Shown in pieces: positions 51,497-61,664 of a stretch of 64,000 bases of DNA (the first letter of the stretch is position 1; each line of letters starts with the position of its first letter). Below the pieces are notes generated by a model that did no database searches, was not told where the DNA came from, and saw nothing but the letters and a program-made list of their open reading frames with translations. The translations under genes were made by a program, and so were the position numbers. Source of the DNA: Callipepla californica brunnescens (taxonomy: Eukaryota > Chordata > Aves > Galliformes > Odontophoridae). Location of the stretch: NCBI GenBank assembly GCA_023055505.1, contig JALIRH010000023.1:4346423-4410422 (forward strand), read 5' to 3'.

Positions 51497-51746
51497 TCGG
51501 AGCCGCTCACCTGCCCGGGGGCAGCGTGGGCCTCCCCCTCCCCCAGCAGGGAGGAGTGAGCTTCGTGCCGTGCCCGCGGGCAGCGTGCCGTGCCGTAGAG
51601 CTCTGTTAACGACGGGCTGCCGTGCAACTCCCCGCCGCGCCGGTAATTTCATCCAGCCAGGTTTTTAGAAGGCGGAGCACATGGTGCTGGGGGGGGTGGG
51701 TGGGAGGACAGCCCCACGGCACCGCCTCCCCCCAGCTCGAGCACCG

Positions 51747-51755
51747 CGCCAATGG
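51747..51755 (+). promoter_or_regulatory. CCAAT box (NF-Y-like)
   Basis: CGCCAATGG matches the NF-Y CCAATSR consensus within GC-rich DNA, about 1.7 kb upstream of the EFNA5 start codon. Confidence 0.4.
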
Positions 51756-51905
51756 GCTGAGGGTGCAAAAAACACATGGTAAAAAAAAAAAGACAAAAAA
51801 TAAAAAAAAGAATCGATCCGTAAGCAAACGGCGCGGTGCGCCCCGCCCCGCCCCGCACGCATTGCCCAGCCCGCCTCGGGCACGCACGCACGGGGCGCGC
51901 CCCCG

Positions 51906-51931
51906 CCGCACGCACGCACGCACGCGCGCGT
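51906..51931. repeat. Alternating CACG/CG tract
   Basis: Purine and pyrimidine alternate strictly in CGCACGCACGCACGCACG followed by CGCGCGT. Such a sequence can adopt Z-form DNA. It lies inside the CpG island. Confidence 0.8.
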
Positions 51932-51960
51932 TCCCGCAGCCCCGCGCCGCCGCTCCCCCG

Positions 51961-51984
51961 GCCGCCGCCGCCGCCGCCGCCGCC
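51961..51984. repeat. (GCC)8 trinucleotide repeat
   Basis: Eight uninterrupted GCC units in the CpG island. CCG/CGG repeats can expand and can be methylated; the length here is modest. Confidence 0.9.
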
Positions 51985-52045
51985 GGGTCCGCACGCAGCA
52001 GAGTCCGGCCCCGGCGAGGGGGCGTGGCTGCGCGAAGGTTGTTGG

Positions 52046-52119
52046 TTTTTTTTTCTTTTTTTTTTTTTTTTTTTCCTTCCTCCCATAAAGCAATTTTTTT
52101 TTTTTTTTTTTTTTTTTTT
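52046..52119 (+). repeat. Paired poly-T tracts in the CpG island
   Basis: T runs at 52,046-52,074 (one C interruption) and 52,094-52,119 are separated by a short CCTTCCTCCC segment. Such tracts usually exclude nucleosomes. Lengths may vary between assemblies because of polymerase slippage. Confidence 0.85.
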
Positions 52120-52231
52120 CTCGCGAAACTGACTTTTGCCCCTCCAATCCTCGTCGCTCTCCGCGATCCCTCCCTGCCTGCCGCTGCATTCAAGTTTATT
52201 TATTTGCCTGCTGGCGCGGTGCGTCTCTCCT

Positions 52232-52233
<2 letters not shown>

Positions 52234-52266
<33 letters not shown>
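52234..52266 (+). repeat. (GCT)11 trinucleotide repeat
   Basis: Eleven perfect GCT (CTG) units about 1.2 kb upstream of the EFNA5 start codon. If the transcript starts far enough upstream, the repeat would be in the 5' UTR. Confidence 0.95.
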
Positions 52267-52267
<1 letters not shown>

Positions 52268-52328
52268 CGGAGGGGGATCGGGCGGCAGCTGCGGGCAGAC
52301 CGCGCGGAGCCGCGCTTTTATTTTATTT

Positions 52329-52343
52329 CCCCCCCCCCCCCCC
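52329..52343 (+). repeat. C15 homopolymer
   Basis: Fifteen consecutive C residues (G15 on the minus strand), followed by A and CCCC. A similar C15 run occurs at 52,869-52,883. Confidence 0.9.
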
Positions 52344-52634
52344 ACCCCGATCTCCGTATGTAGTCCTCGGAGGGGCGGCCGCCTCTCTCTGCCCCTCGCC
52401 GCCGCTCGCGGTGCCGGCTTTCCGCAGAAGTTGATGTTCCCGGGACCGGACGCTGCGCTATCGCCGCTGCGCTGCGGGAGGCGGCAGCCGGAGCCCCCGC
52501 GCCGGAGCGCCCGGCCCGGCCCTGGTGCTGCACTTCTCCGGGGCTAAGCTTTTTTTCCACGCCCTCTCATAAAACAGTTTTGATTTTCCATCTCCTTGGT
52601 TTCCACGCCGCAATATTTCTTGGATTGGCCGCGC

Positions 52635-52675
52635 TTTTTTTTTTTTTTTTTTTTTCTGTTTCCCTCCCCTTGTGT

Positions 52676-52706
<31 letters not shown>
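52635..52706 (+). repeat. Two long poly-T tracts
   Basis: T21 (52,635-52,655) and T30 (52,677-52,706) are separated by a pyrimidine-rich spacer, giving an almost pure pyrimidine block of about 70 bp upstream of EFNA5 exon 1. Confidence 0.9.
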
Positions 52707-52868
52707 CCGCCTTTGCTGTTGCTCAGCCTTTGGTGCATCCACCGCCCAGGAACAGGAAGGACGAGAAAACCACTCCACAAAGTCTCCTTCAAGACACACT
52801 GTGCTGCAGAACAGGCTCCCCAACTCCAACAGCGCGGCGAACAAACTCCTCAGGGGTTTTGCTCCCTT

Positions 52869-52972
52869 CCCCCCCCCCCCCCCAACCCCCTCACCCCTCC
52901 CCTCTTTTTTTTTTTTTTTCCCCCCCCTTCTTTTCATTTTTTTTTTATTTTTTATTTTTTTTTCTCTTTGTT
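52869..52972 (+). repeat. Pyrimidine-only C/T low-complexity block
   Basis: C15, mixed CCCCT segments, T15 (52,905-52,919), a C run and then T-rich sequence form an almost purine-free stretch of about 100 bp. Polypurine-polypyrimidine DNA of this kind can form triplexes. Confidence 0.85.
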
Positions 52973-53370
52973 TGTTTGCCATTGGAGCGGGGAAGGAAGG
53001 CACAAACTTTGTGCCGAGCCGCGCCGCCGCTCCTCGCCCCCCTCTCCCCGCCTCCGGCCGCTCGCACCGCGCCGGGACCGCTCGGCTCGCGGGAGGACCT
53101 CGCTCGGCGCTCCGCTCCTTGCCGCCCCTATCCCACGGGACGCGGTGCATGCCGTGTCGGGGGCTCCACGCGGGACGCCCGGTGAACGCGCGCCGCCCGC
53201 TGCCGGGCTGAGCCCCGCGGCCGCAAGCGTCTCGCTCGCTGCGGCGCGGAGCCCGCTGCTCGCGGTTATTCCTTCGTGCACCCCGAGAAGGCTCGTTCTC
53301 TTCCACTCTCCTTGTTGTTGTTTTGTTGTTTTTTTTTTTACTTCTGATTTTTGCTTCTTTTTTGTTTTTC

Positions 53371-53418
53371 TCCCTCCCTCCCTCCCTCCCCCCCCCCCCC
53401 TCCTCCCTTCCCCCCCAC
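53371..53418 (+). repeat. (CCCT)n plus C-run immediately upstream of the EFNA5 ATG
   Basis: TCCC units run into a long C run, then TCCTCCCTTCCCCCCC, ending about 40 bp before the start codon. The minus strand has at least four GGG runs with one-base loops, fitting the G-quadruplex pattern; the plus strand could form an i-motif. Confidence 0.85.
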
Positions 53419-53457
53419 TGCCTCTTCCCAATTTTTTTCCGCATCCGTCTCCCCGCG

Positions 53458-53582
53458 ATGCCGCACGTGGAGATGCTGCTGCTGGCGGTCGCGGCGCTGT
53501 GGGTGTGCGTGCGCGGGCAGGAGCCCGGCGCCAAGGCGGTGGCCGACCGCTACGCCGTCTACTGGAACAGCACCAACCCCAG
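53458..53582 (+). CDS. EFNA5: Ephrin-A5 exon 1 (start codon to first splice donor)
   Basis: This is the first coding exon of ephrin-A5, a GPI-anchored cell-surface ligand of EphA receptors used in repulsive axon guidance, notably in the retinotectal map. The exon encodes 41 complete codons plus two bases of an arginine codon. Residues 1-20 are a signal peptide with a hydrophobic core (MLLLAVAALWVCV), with likely cleavage before QEPG. The mature start then reads KAVADRYAVYWNSTNP, the conserved N-terminus of vertebrate ephrin-A5, including an N-linked site (NST). The ATG is the first in its frame after a pyrimidine-rich leader, with G at -3 and C at +4. The exon ends AG|GTACGC, a good donor in phase 2. 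The receptor-binding core, hinge and GPI signal are on later exons outside the window. Recognition is from memory of the family; the reading frame and splice site are seen directly. Confidence 0.96.
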
Positions 53583-56500
53583 GTACGCGGGGACGGGGAG
53601 GGGAGCGGCGGGGAGCGGCCCCAGCTCTGCCACCCGCAGCCCGGCGGCTGCCCCCGTTCGCGTGGTGGGCCGGAAAACTTTCTTTTCCGGAGGGTCGGGG
53701 CTGCGAACAGCGACGGGGAGAAGAAAGGAGGGAGGGATGCGGGGGGTATTTTTCCCCCCTCCCGGCAGCTCGGCGCTTCCAGCGCTCGGGCCGCGGGCGG
53801 CTGCGCCCCGCGGAGCTCCTCCGCCTCCGGCCGGGAGCGGGGAGCCGGCCCGCGGGGAACCGCTGTCCCTCGTAAGGTCGGAGCTGTGCCCCGCGGCCCG
53901 TCGGGGGAGGTCGGTACCCGGGCGTGGAGTGCGGTGTCGGGAGGAGCGGGGCTCAGCCCGCGCCCCGGTGGGGTGGTTGCCGTGGGCTGCTGCACCGACC
54001 TTCCGGGGAAAGGGAGGTTCGTGCAATTTTTCTGGAGTTTTCCTTCATGTTTAGCATCGGAAAAAAAAAAAAAAATCTCGGTCCCGCTCCAAATGGTATC
54101 CATGTGTTTGGGTAAAAAGTCACCTGGGGATTTACATTTTTTGCCTCGTTGCAGTACGTGCGAGAAGACTTTTTTTTTTGTTGTTGTTCTTTCTTCTCTT
54201 TTTTTTGTTTTTGTTTTTAAACCTGTCAAGCCAGTCTAAGTAAATTTCGGGCCGTTTTATCTTAGGTTATCTCTTTTTTATGTCTCTGATACTGCTGTTT
54301 GGTTTAAGATTAGCGCATTGATTTTTGTCATAGGTCATGTTTTTTAATAGATCTGTGTCGCCTGCAGAAAACTCCTCTGCTCTGTATTCCGGAGCGGCCT
54401 CAGAATAGGTGATGCAGAAGTTTAAGGCAGAATATCCAAGTGCTCAAAGGCAGCAGTCTGTCCCGTGCTCCAGTGCTGCCTTCTGCTCCCAGCGCCGCAG
54501 CGCTAAATGGTTGGCGCAAAGAGCTCGAGACAAAAAGGTTTTACCCAAAGTAGCAGTCGCGTCTGGGAGTGATGAGCATCTACAGTTCTAAGTGCCCGTC
54601 CCTACGTTTTCCTCTCCTTATGTCTTCTACTTGGAAAAAAAATAAAACATAAAAAAAATAGTTTGTTGCAAATAAGAAGAAAAGTTACACCGAACACCAA
54701 GGGTCTCAGAGATTGCTTGTCTCTCAAGAGCAGCTTTTTTTTCTTTTCTTTTTTTCTTTTTTCTCTGCTGTCATTAGGCAAAATGAAACGTTACTGTTGG
54801 AGAAAAAATAAAACGATATTCACAAATCCCACTGGGCAGAAGCAGGGCTGCTGAAAAGAAATAGGTTTGCCCAAATGATCTGCACATGTTGCTGGCGTAG
54901 CAGCTGAAAATAAAATGCCTCAAACACAGCCTTACATTCGGGATTTTTAACTTTGCAGTGTGTGTTGGGCGCCCAGGGCTGCACATGGGCAGAGATAGAA
55001 AAAGGGACGGGCAGCCCTTGTCTGGACAGCAGAATTGTGCACTGAGTGGATTTGTGGGGATTTTAATAAGTTTAACGGTATTTTACCAGTGTTAATGAAA
55101 TCTCTTCTTAATCCATTGTTAAACATCAGCAGACTGCAGAGAAAACTTAGTTTTGTTATTCTTCCAAATAACTGCATGAAGACTTGGTTGCAAGATGCTG
55201 CGAAACCTTCCCATTTGGAAACAAGCACTTATTTCTCTCATAAATTGTTCACTGCCCTCTCTCAATGTTTTCATCCATCTGAACACGCCATGTTCATCCC
55301 TGAGTTAAAGCTGTAAGAAAGAGCAGGGTGCAGGCAAATTTCCCCTTTGTTTTAAAGCACTGTGCCTCCTAAGTTACGTGAGCATTACAGAAAAGCAGGC
55401 ACATGCCTGATGGGTTTGGCGCAGGAGACCCAGGGAAAAGGGAGCGCTTCTGCTCTGAAATCGCTTTGTCAGGATCTGGGGTGAAGGCAAAATTCAGTTT
55501 GGTTATCAGCACTTTTGGGTCAGCTAACAGTGCCGTAGGAGCAACTTCACAGTGATTTATCTGCCACCAGAGATAGGCAGATTCAGAGAGGGACAGTCTG
55601 GTTTTATACACGTAGAAGTAAGTGGGAATGCATGGAGTGAGATAACAGTTTGAAGGGGGAAGGCAAAATACTCTGTCATTCCTCAGTCCCTAATGCGGCC
55701 AGTCTGCTTCAGCTTACCTCCTTATTGTGTTTATTCAGAATTAACAAACCAGTGTAGGACTAATTAATGTTGATACAGTTGATAGTGATTAAAGGCAAAG
55801 TAAAGCGAGGTTTTGTGAAAACATCGTCTAAGAATTCAATAATGGTTCAGTTTACCTCAGATACCATCATGGTCAGTTTTTCCTAGTATGAAACTCGAGC
55901 AAACATACAGAAATATCTCCTTATTAAGAGACGCAGAAGTGAACTGATGAGCGTCTCATTTTGAGTGTAACTAGTATTTTGGTAAATAAAAACAGCCTCT
56001 GAGTCCATTAACGAAGCTGATATAACATTTCTCAAATAGTTGCCAAAGTTCTGCAAGAATAATTAAAAAGTGCCACAGGATCATTACTGTGAATGTGGGG
56101 AGCAGAAAGTTGTGTATTCTTACGGAGCCTCAGCTTGTTGTTGCAAATATTTTAAGCCATGTTATCTGATATAATCACCAGCATACATGAAGTGCCATAA
56201 ACGGTGTAGTCCAATGCCAGATGAGTTTGAGTAGTAGGCTTTTGAAGTATATAACATATGTATGTTTGGTTTATTTTTTTTGTGTGCGTGTATGTATGTG
56301 TGCGTGGATTGGAAATTATTCATTGAGTAAGCATGAAAATATGTCTCATATTTTTGTATTTTCATTGTTCATGGACTCAGAATTAGGCATACACAGAATC
56401 TAATCATCTCCTTAATGCCTTTCAGTGCTGCCTGCTGTCTTACTCAGGAGAGCAAAGTATTCTTGTTGCAGAATATTCCTCTGAATCCAAAGTAGTTTTG

Positions 56501-58329
56501 GGAGTTTGTTTGGTAGTGGAGCATATGCATTTAATCCTGATAGCTGCTGTCCTTGTAATGAAAATCCAGCCAAAGTGTCATGCACCTGAGCCAAATTTTG
56601 AAGCGGTCTACTGGCTTAGCACTTGCTACTGCTTTTAATCTTGTCAAAGTTCAACTTGAACTGTTTGTGGTAATTATTACATTTTTCTGCTTGCAGGACT
56701 GTGCTTCATGGTTGTGGTTTACACATAGGTATTTTCCTCCAAGTTATTTCATTGGCAGGTTCTGTAGCTTCATAAATGGTTGCTGGTTTCAAGGTAGTTA
56801 AAAATACTTGCAATTCGAGTCTGGATGATGAGGAGGCCAAGCCTCATAGTCTCAGGAAAGCAAGTATTTTTTTTATTATGAGTGTTATTGGATTTGGCTA
56901 TTTCTTATGCAAGAAAATGTTGTGTAAAATTAAAAAAAAACCTCTTTTGAGTATGTTAAGGCGTGCTGATGTATTTTCTTTGTGTGTGTGGACTTCTGTT
57001 TATGGGGATAATAAAACTGAAAAATTGTCGGGTGATTACAGAATTTTATACAGAAGTATCATTTCACATTCAGTTGACTAGCTCCCGTTGCCAACCTGGA
57101 TGCCATATTTTTATCAACAGTGCTAGAATTTTTGCTAAGGCAGAGATACTTGGGAATCATTGTGAAGGAAAACGAGCTTCTGAAAATGCTCTGCTTCGAA
57201 TAGGGTTTTCCAACATGGATACTTAAAGTTAGGTGAGTTTTGAGGTTGAGTCAGAAGGGCATCTGACTTTGCCAAGGTGAGCTTTGTGACACCTGAGACC
57301 TGCTGCAGATGTTGGGTGTGCAGATGTGTGAGAATGCTGCCCCGGTGCTGCAGCACAGCCCTAGCACCACGCCTGGCTGCCCTGTGCTTCTTGGGGTGTG
57401 CAAGGTGGACCAGAGTCCTCCCATTGCTTACCTGCATTTGAGGGTTTCACCATCGCCATAGTGACTGTGTATGCCGAGGACACGTGACTGCTTTATGTTT
57501 GTTTGCTTTCCATTTTGGAATAGTTCTGTCTGTGTACGGAGGTGGGGAAGCTGCGCAGTTGGAATAGATGGAGGCCTCTGCCCTTATGAAGAACAGCTCA
57601 GAAGCTGGGGCTGAAGAGGGCAAAATTGACGCATTGGTTTGGCTTTGGTATTCCATATCACTTCTGGGTGCCAAAGAAAGCATAATACCCCTTAAGTACT
57701 CAGGGTGTATAAGCAGTATAGCTTATGTTTTGAAAGCATTTTATCCGGCAGCCTGTTTCAAGAACTGAAAGAATCTCTGACTGATTTATTGTAGTTAAAA
57801 GATCAGTACCAGAGCCTTCGATTCTTTACGCTTGCTTTCTGTACCCTTAGTAGTTTTGCTAACGGCTTGTGTCTCCAAAAGAATTCTGGTGTTTATTTTA
57901 AAAGTGGATTTTTGAGGGAGTTGGAAACATTCTATGGAAAAACCACACAAAGAACAATGTTTCACTGGCTTCCACCTTCTTGTGAAAGGCACCTTGTTAA
58001 GTGGTAATGGTCTTCATGAAGAGTTTCTTAGCAAGTCTTTTTGAAATGCACACAGTTAGGGCACTTTACTACTGTGTTGTTTTTTTTTTTTTTTTCTGCT
58101 AACCCCATATCATTTTGGGGAGGGAGGGGTGAAGAAGAGCTGTCCTCTCTCTGTGTAGCTGTGACTCCGGCAATCAACCAGCCTCGCGCTGGGCTAAGAA
58201 GTAAATGAATGCCATGAGTCCTTCAGGAGTCATATCTTTTCAGTCTTATGGATTATTGTGTAGTATGTGTATACATTCTTATGTGAATATGCACAGCATT
58301 CAGTGGGTGTATACATGTGTATAGATGTA

Positions 58330-58876
58330 TATGGGTTGCTCTGAAAGTAATGCCTCCAATTTATTTCCATGTAAACTATAACAGATAAGGATAGCACAAT
58401 AGCACTTTTTGATAGACTACATTCTCTGCTACAGAACACTGTTTTTCAGCCCTGTTACCAACATTAACTATGCAATTTTGCCAGCCAGTAACAAGAGCCT
58501 GCACACTGAGCTTGTAAATTCTGCATCAGTGGAGGCGACTCACTGTCACTGGCACTGCTGCTGGAACACACCACCCCATCCCTGTGCTCACGTCCTCTGT
58601 TTGATCTCCATAAATGTTCAGCGAGTGCCGAGGAATGGGTGCAATTCTTTCTGCACGGAGGAATTCTGTTCCACAGCTTTGCTCCATATGCACTTCCATG
58701 TTAGCTGCCATTTTGTTGCCAGGGTGCCCCTCTGCTGCCATCTGTTGCATGGCAACAACATGTAACAGAACATTGGTGGGAAGGTTCAGCCTCTGCTGCT
58801 GTACCACCAACATCTGCCTCTGATGTCGTGGATCGATATAGTAAAATAAGAGGCATTACTTTTGGAGCAGCCCTTG
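58330..58876 (-). mobile_element. 547-bp mariner element, Galluhop/Mariner1_GG type, internally deleted
   Basis: The ends are imperfect inverted repeats: left GGGTTGCTCTGAAAGTAATG, right (reverse complement) GGGCTGCTCCAAAAGTAATG. A TA dinucleotide flanks each end (58,328-58,329 and 58,877-58,878), the mariner target duplication. The minus strand contains a remnant that resembles the N-terminal helix-turn-helix region of a mariner transposase (around GTEFLRAERIAP and IYGDQTEDVST), and the rest of the transposase is missing. At 547 bp it is well under the roughly 1.3 kb of autonomous mariners, so it is a non-autonomous derivative. It lies in EFNA5 intron 1. The family name is from memory. Confidence 0.9.
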
Positions 58877-60750
58877 TATTGTTCAAGGATACATGTATGC
58901 ATGCATTGAAATGTATCACTAAACGGTGGTGTAGCATGGAGTAATATCACGATTATTGTGTGAGAATTAAGTCGCTAGAATTTTTAATCAGCAAACTTAA
59001 ACATTTAGATGATGAGTAGTTTTACAAACCAATTTTTAGCTCTAACATTCCAGCAAAGACCTTTTTTTTAATTTAAAGTAAGATAATAATAACAAACAAA
59101 CAAATGATGTAGGTTCCATGTTTTAATTGTTGGCATTCTTCCCTTTGTGCTATTTCATCTTAACGCTGGCAGCCCTGAGACTGATGGTAGTCTGGTGGGT
59201 TGGTGCCCGAGCATACAGACATAACTTGACACAGAAATTGCAGGCATGTGCTTTGAGAACTCTCTGGGCTTGTTAGAGTACCTTGTTACTGCTGCTGCCT
59301 GAAGCAGCCGTGTCACTGGGCAGTGTACCACGGGTTGGAATATTAGGCTTCAACAAGGCGCGTAAGGAAGGCCGGTCATTTTGATCTCCTCAGAGAAAAT
59401 GTTAACAAAGACACAACCTTTCTGAGAGGAAGCAGGAGTAGTTCCTCATAGCTGTGAGATGCACCTGTCCTGCTTTGGCTTACTGTTAGCCTTTCAGATT
59501 TTGCAAGGCAAAGAGAAGTATTTTGGAATGGGGATTTTCTTCTGCTGCTATCCGGTTCTGAGCATTGATTTTTTGAGAATTGTCTTCAGTCTCATGATTA
59601 ATCTAATCTTCCAGCGTTTCTGAATAGTGTAATTCACTGTGGAGAATAAAGGGTCCTGTTTTGTTTAAGTTTTCTTTGCGCTTGTGCTTAAAATCAAGTC
59701 AGTCAGCAGCACAGCAATAGAATGAAATGGAAACGTTTGGTTTAAAATAAACAGACATGTTATTGAAACTGCTTTCTGGTGATATTACATTTATTGTGAG
59801 TAAACCCTACTGTAATGTAGTTCAGCGTAGCTGAATGGAAGAAGGGGATCCTTCGCGCACTGGAAGTCTTCCTTGCCTTTGCGCTCTCTCCCAATTCATT
59901 GTAGCCTCTACAGGCTCTTAAATGATAGCTAAGATCATTTGAAATGGTAGCTATTATTTTACAATATGTAAACGTGTACAGTTATGTGAAATCCTCTTTT
60001 TAAAGAAATTGAGCATAAATTGTTACATTACAGAACCACAGATTCCCACTCACGTGGATTTTTAAAAGTAATTTGTGTTAAAATAAAATATTTCAAAATA
60101 AGAAAAAGAGGACGAAAAAAAGAATTGAGATTATATTTCATTCCTGTAGAACATCATGGTTTCCAATAACAGAAAAGGAAAAACTCCTGTACATCCTTCA
60201 TCTGGGAATGCATCTTTCATATTTTACCGTTGACAGATTGATGAAAATCCATTGTTAGATCCTAGTTTTACGAAAAAAAAAAAAAAAAAAAGAGTTTGTG
60301 TACTTTTGACTGCTGCAAAATGTAGGGAAAGAGATGCCTGCTTTCTCTGTCTGGTATGATAGGACTTACATGGCCGTTTTTTATGTTTAAATGCATGGCC
60401 AGTAAAAATGCTGTCAAAAGATAAATCAGCTAACAAGAAGATACACAAGAGCCCTGTTAATTAGCCAGATCTGCTTGAATTGCTAATATCAGCTCCTTAC
60501 GTATAATTCTTCAGGTTTGGCAATTTTTTCTTGAAAAGCCTTGATGATTATGGATCTTACTCTGCCACTTGCACTACAGACTGGTGTAAGAGTTTACCTA
60601 TCCAGGCTGGTACATGGTGTGGAAAAAAAGGGATCATAGACCGATGAAATCTATGTTTACAGTGTTAGTAATAGTTTACTGTTTATATTTACTTTTCCAT
60701 TATTGAATCAGCGTATTAATAGAACAAGGATTTGTTCAAAAGTGGTACCT

Positions 60751-60785
60751 CTAATAATAATAATAATAGTAGTAATAATAATGAT
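60751..60785 (+). repeat. (TAA)n microsatellite
   Basis: TAATAATAATAATAATAGTA followed by more TAA/TGA units, inside EFNA5 intron 1. Confidence 0.9.
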
Positions 60786-61636
60786 AAAGAATCCTGCATG
60801 TTTATCACTGAGTAACTTTCAGTTTTTTGGTGTTGTTCTTATTTGACTCTTGAAAAACTGTGGATTTTTTCTTACAGACGCCATTTTAATTTTTTGTGTG
60901 TCAGTAAATGAAATGGTTTTGGAGCGGAGAGAGCATATGATTTGGTAGTGAATCATTTGACGAGGTGAAAATCTGGTGTGTGAAATACATTTTCTTTCAT
61001 CACTTGGCTGAAATATCCTTTTATTCCATTCTTACGGATAAAATTTAGCTTCATGACATTTAAGAAATGTGTACTTTATTACAATGTATTTTGTGCCCAA
61101 ATTAGTGTCTTCTGCGTAGTATGAGCATTCTTTATTCATTAAAAGAACATAATTTTTCCTCCCCAAAATGTTTTCATATTTTGCTTGTGGGTGGATGCTG
61201 GTCAGTGGAGGCATATTCACATTTTGTGGTTTGTTTGTCAGCAGCAGTTGAGCACTGTGGCCTTTCCCTTGTGGGTAGCAGTGAAACTACCTTTTTGCTT
61301 TTGTGGACTTCAAAGTAATTCTTTTCATATTCATATTATGGTTCAGAAGAACTTCTTCCTTCCACACATTCCTTAATCCCATTATCTAATCTCACAGGGA
61401 ATCGTTATGAAATACATATTAATTTTTATTACAGTACTTGTGCCGTAGACAGGATCTTTATTTTTACTTCATATTTCTTTTAATTTTGTACATAAATTTG
61501 AGTATCTTACATCAGTCTGTGCCTTTGGAGCTGGAGCCCCATGTATTCTAAATTTTTTCCTTGAAACAAAACAAAGTAATTCCAATCTGTAGCTATGGTT
61601 TTGCCCATTTGGTAGCGCTGTGTAAATAATATCTAG

Positions 61637-61664
61637 ATTTTATTTATTTATTTATTTATTTATT
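61637..61664 (+). repeat. (TTTA)n microsatellite
   Basis: Seven TTTA units inside EFNA5 intron 1. Confidence 0.9.

Larger units (their letters stand above)
52590..53457 (+). other. EFNA5: EFNA5 proximal promoter / 5' leader (approximate)
   Basis: This is the sequence immediately upstream of the EFNA5 start codon. It must hold the 5' UTR and probably the core promoter, but no TATA box is evident and the transcription start cannot be placed by eye, so the left boundary is arbitrary. It is built of GC-rich blocks broken by long T runs (52,635-52,655; 52,677-52,706; 52,905-52,919), a 15-C run (52,869-52,883) and a CCCT/C tract (53,371-53,418). Any transcript starting here would carry a strongly pyrimidine-rich leader. 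Long open frames in this block come from low-complexity sequence and are not genes. Confidence 0.6.
51300..54050. promoter_or_regulatory. EFNA5: CpG island spanning EFNA5 promoter, exon 1 and start of intron 1
   Basis: GC content and CpG density rise abruptly at about 51,300 from AT-rich intergenic DNA and fall again soon after about 54,050. The island covers the first exon, as expected for a developmentally regulated vertebrate gene. The distal half (51,300-52,030) has a cluster of recognisable promoter motifs, listed separately. This suggests either a distal EFNA5 start or a promoter for a divergent non-coding transcript. Many T homopolymers on the plus strand interrupt the island. Confidence 0.85.

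Noticed and set aside
53323..53457. N-terminal extension of ephrin-A5 upstream of the ATG at 53,458
   Set aside because: The frame is open upstream but contains no ATG; the extension would be low-complexity F/P/S, and the ATG at 53,458 gives a normal ephrin-A5 signal peptide.
53583..54054. Continuation of the EFNA5 reading frame past 53,582
   Set aside because: The conserved ephrin sequence stops exactly at AG|GTACGC, and the following translation has no ephrin similarity; it is intron read-through.
52596..54239. Very long open frames (up to 547 codons plus, 425 and 358 codons minus) in the CpG island
   Set aside because: They are runs of F, P, S, K, R and A produced by homopolymers and GC-rich sequence, lack stop codons for compositional reasons, overlap on both strands and cross the EFNA5 exon-intron boundary.
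58526..58813. 95-codon minus-strand frame as a gene
   Set aside because: It lies wholly within the 547-bp mariner and is a transposase N-terminal remnant.
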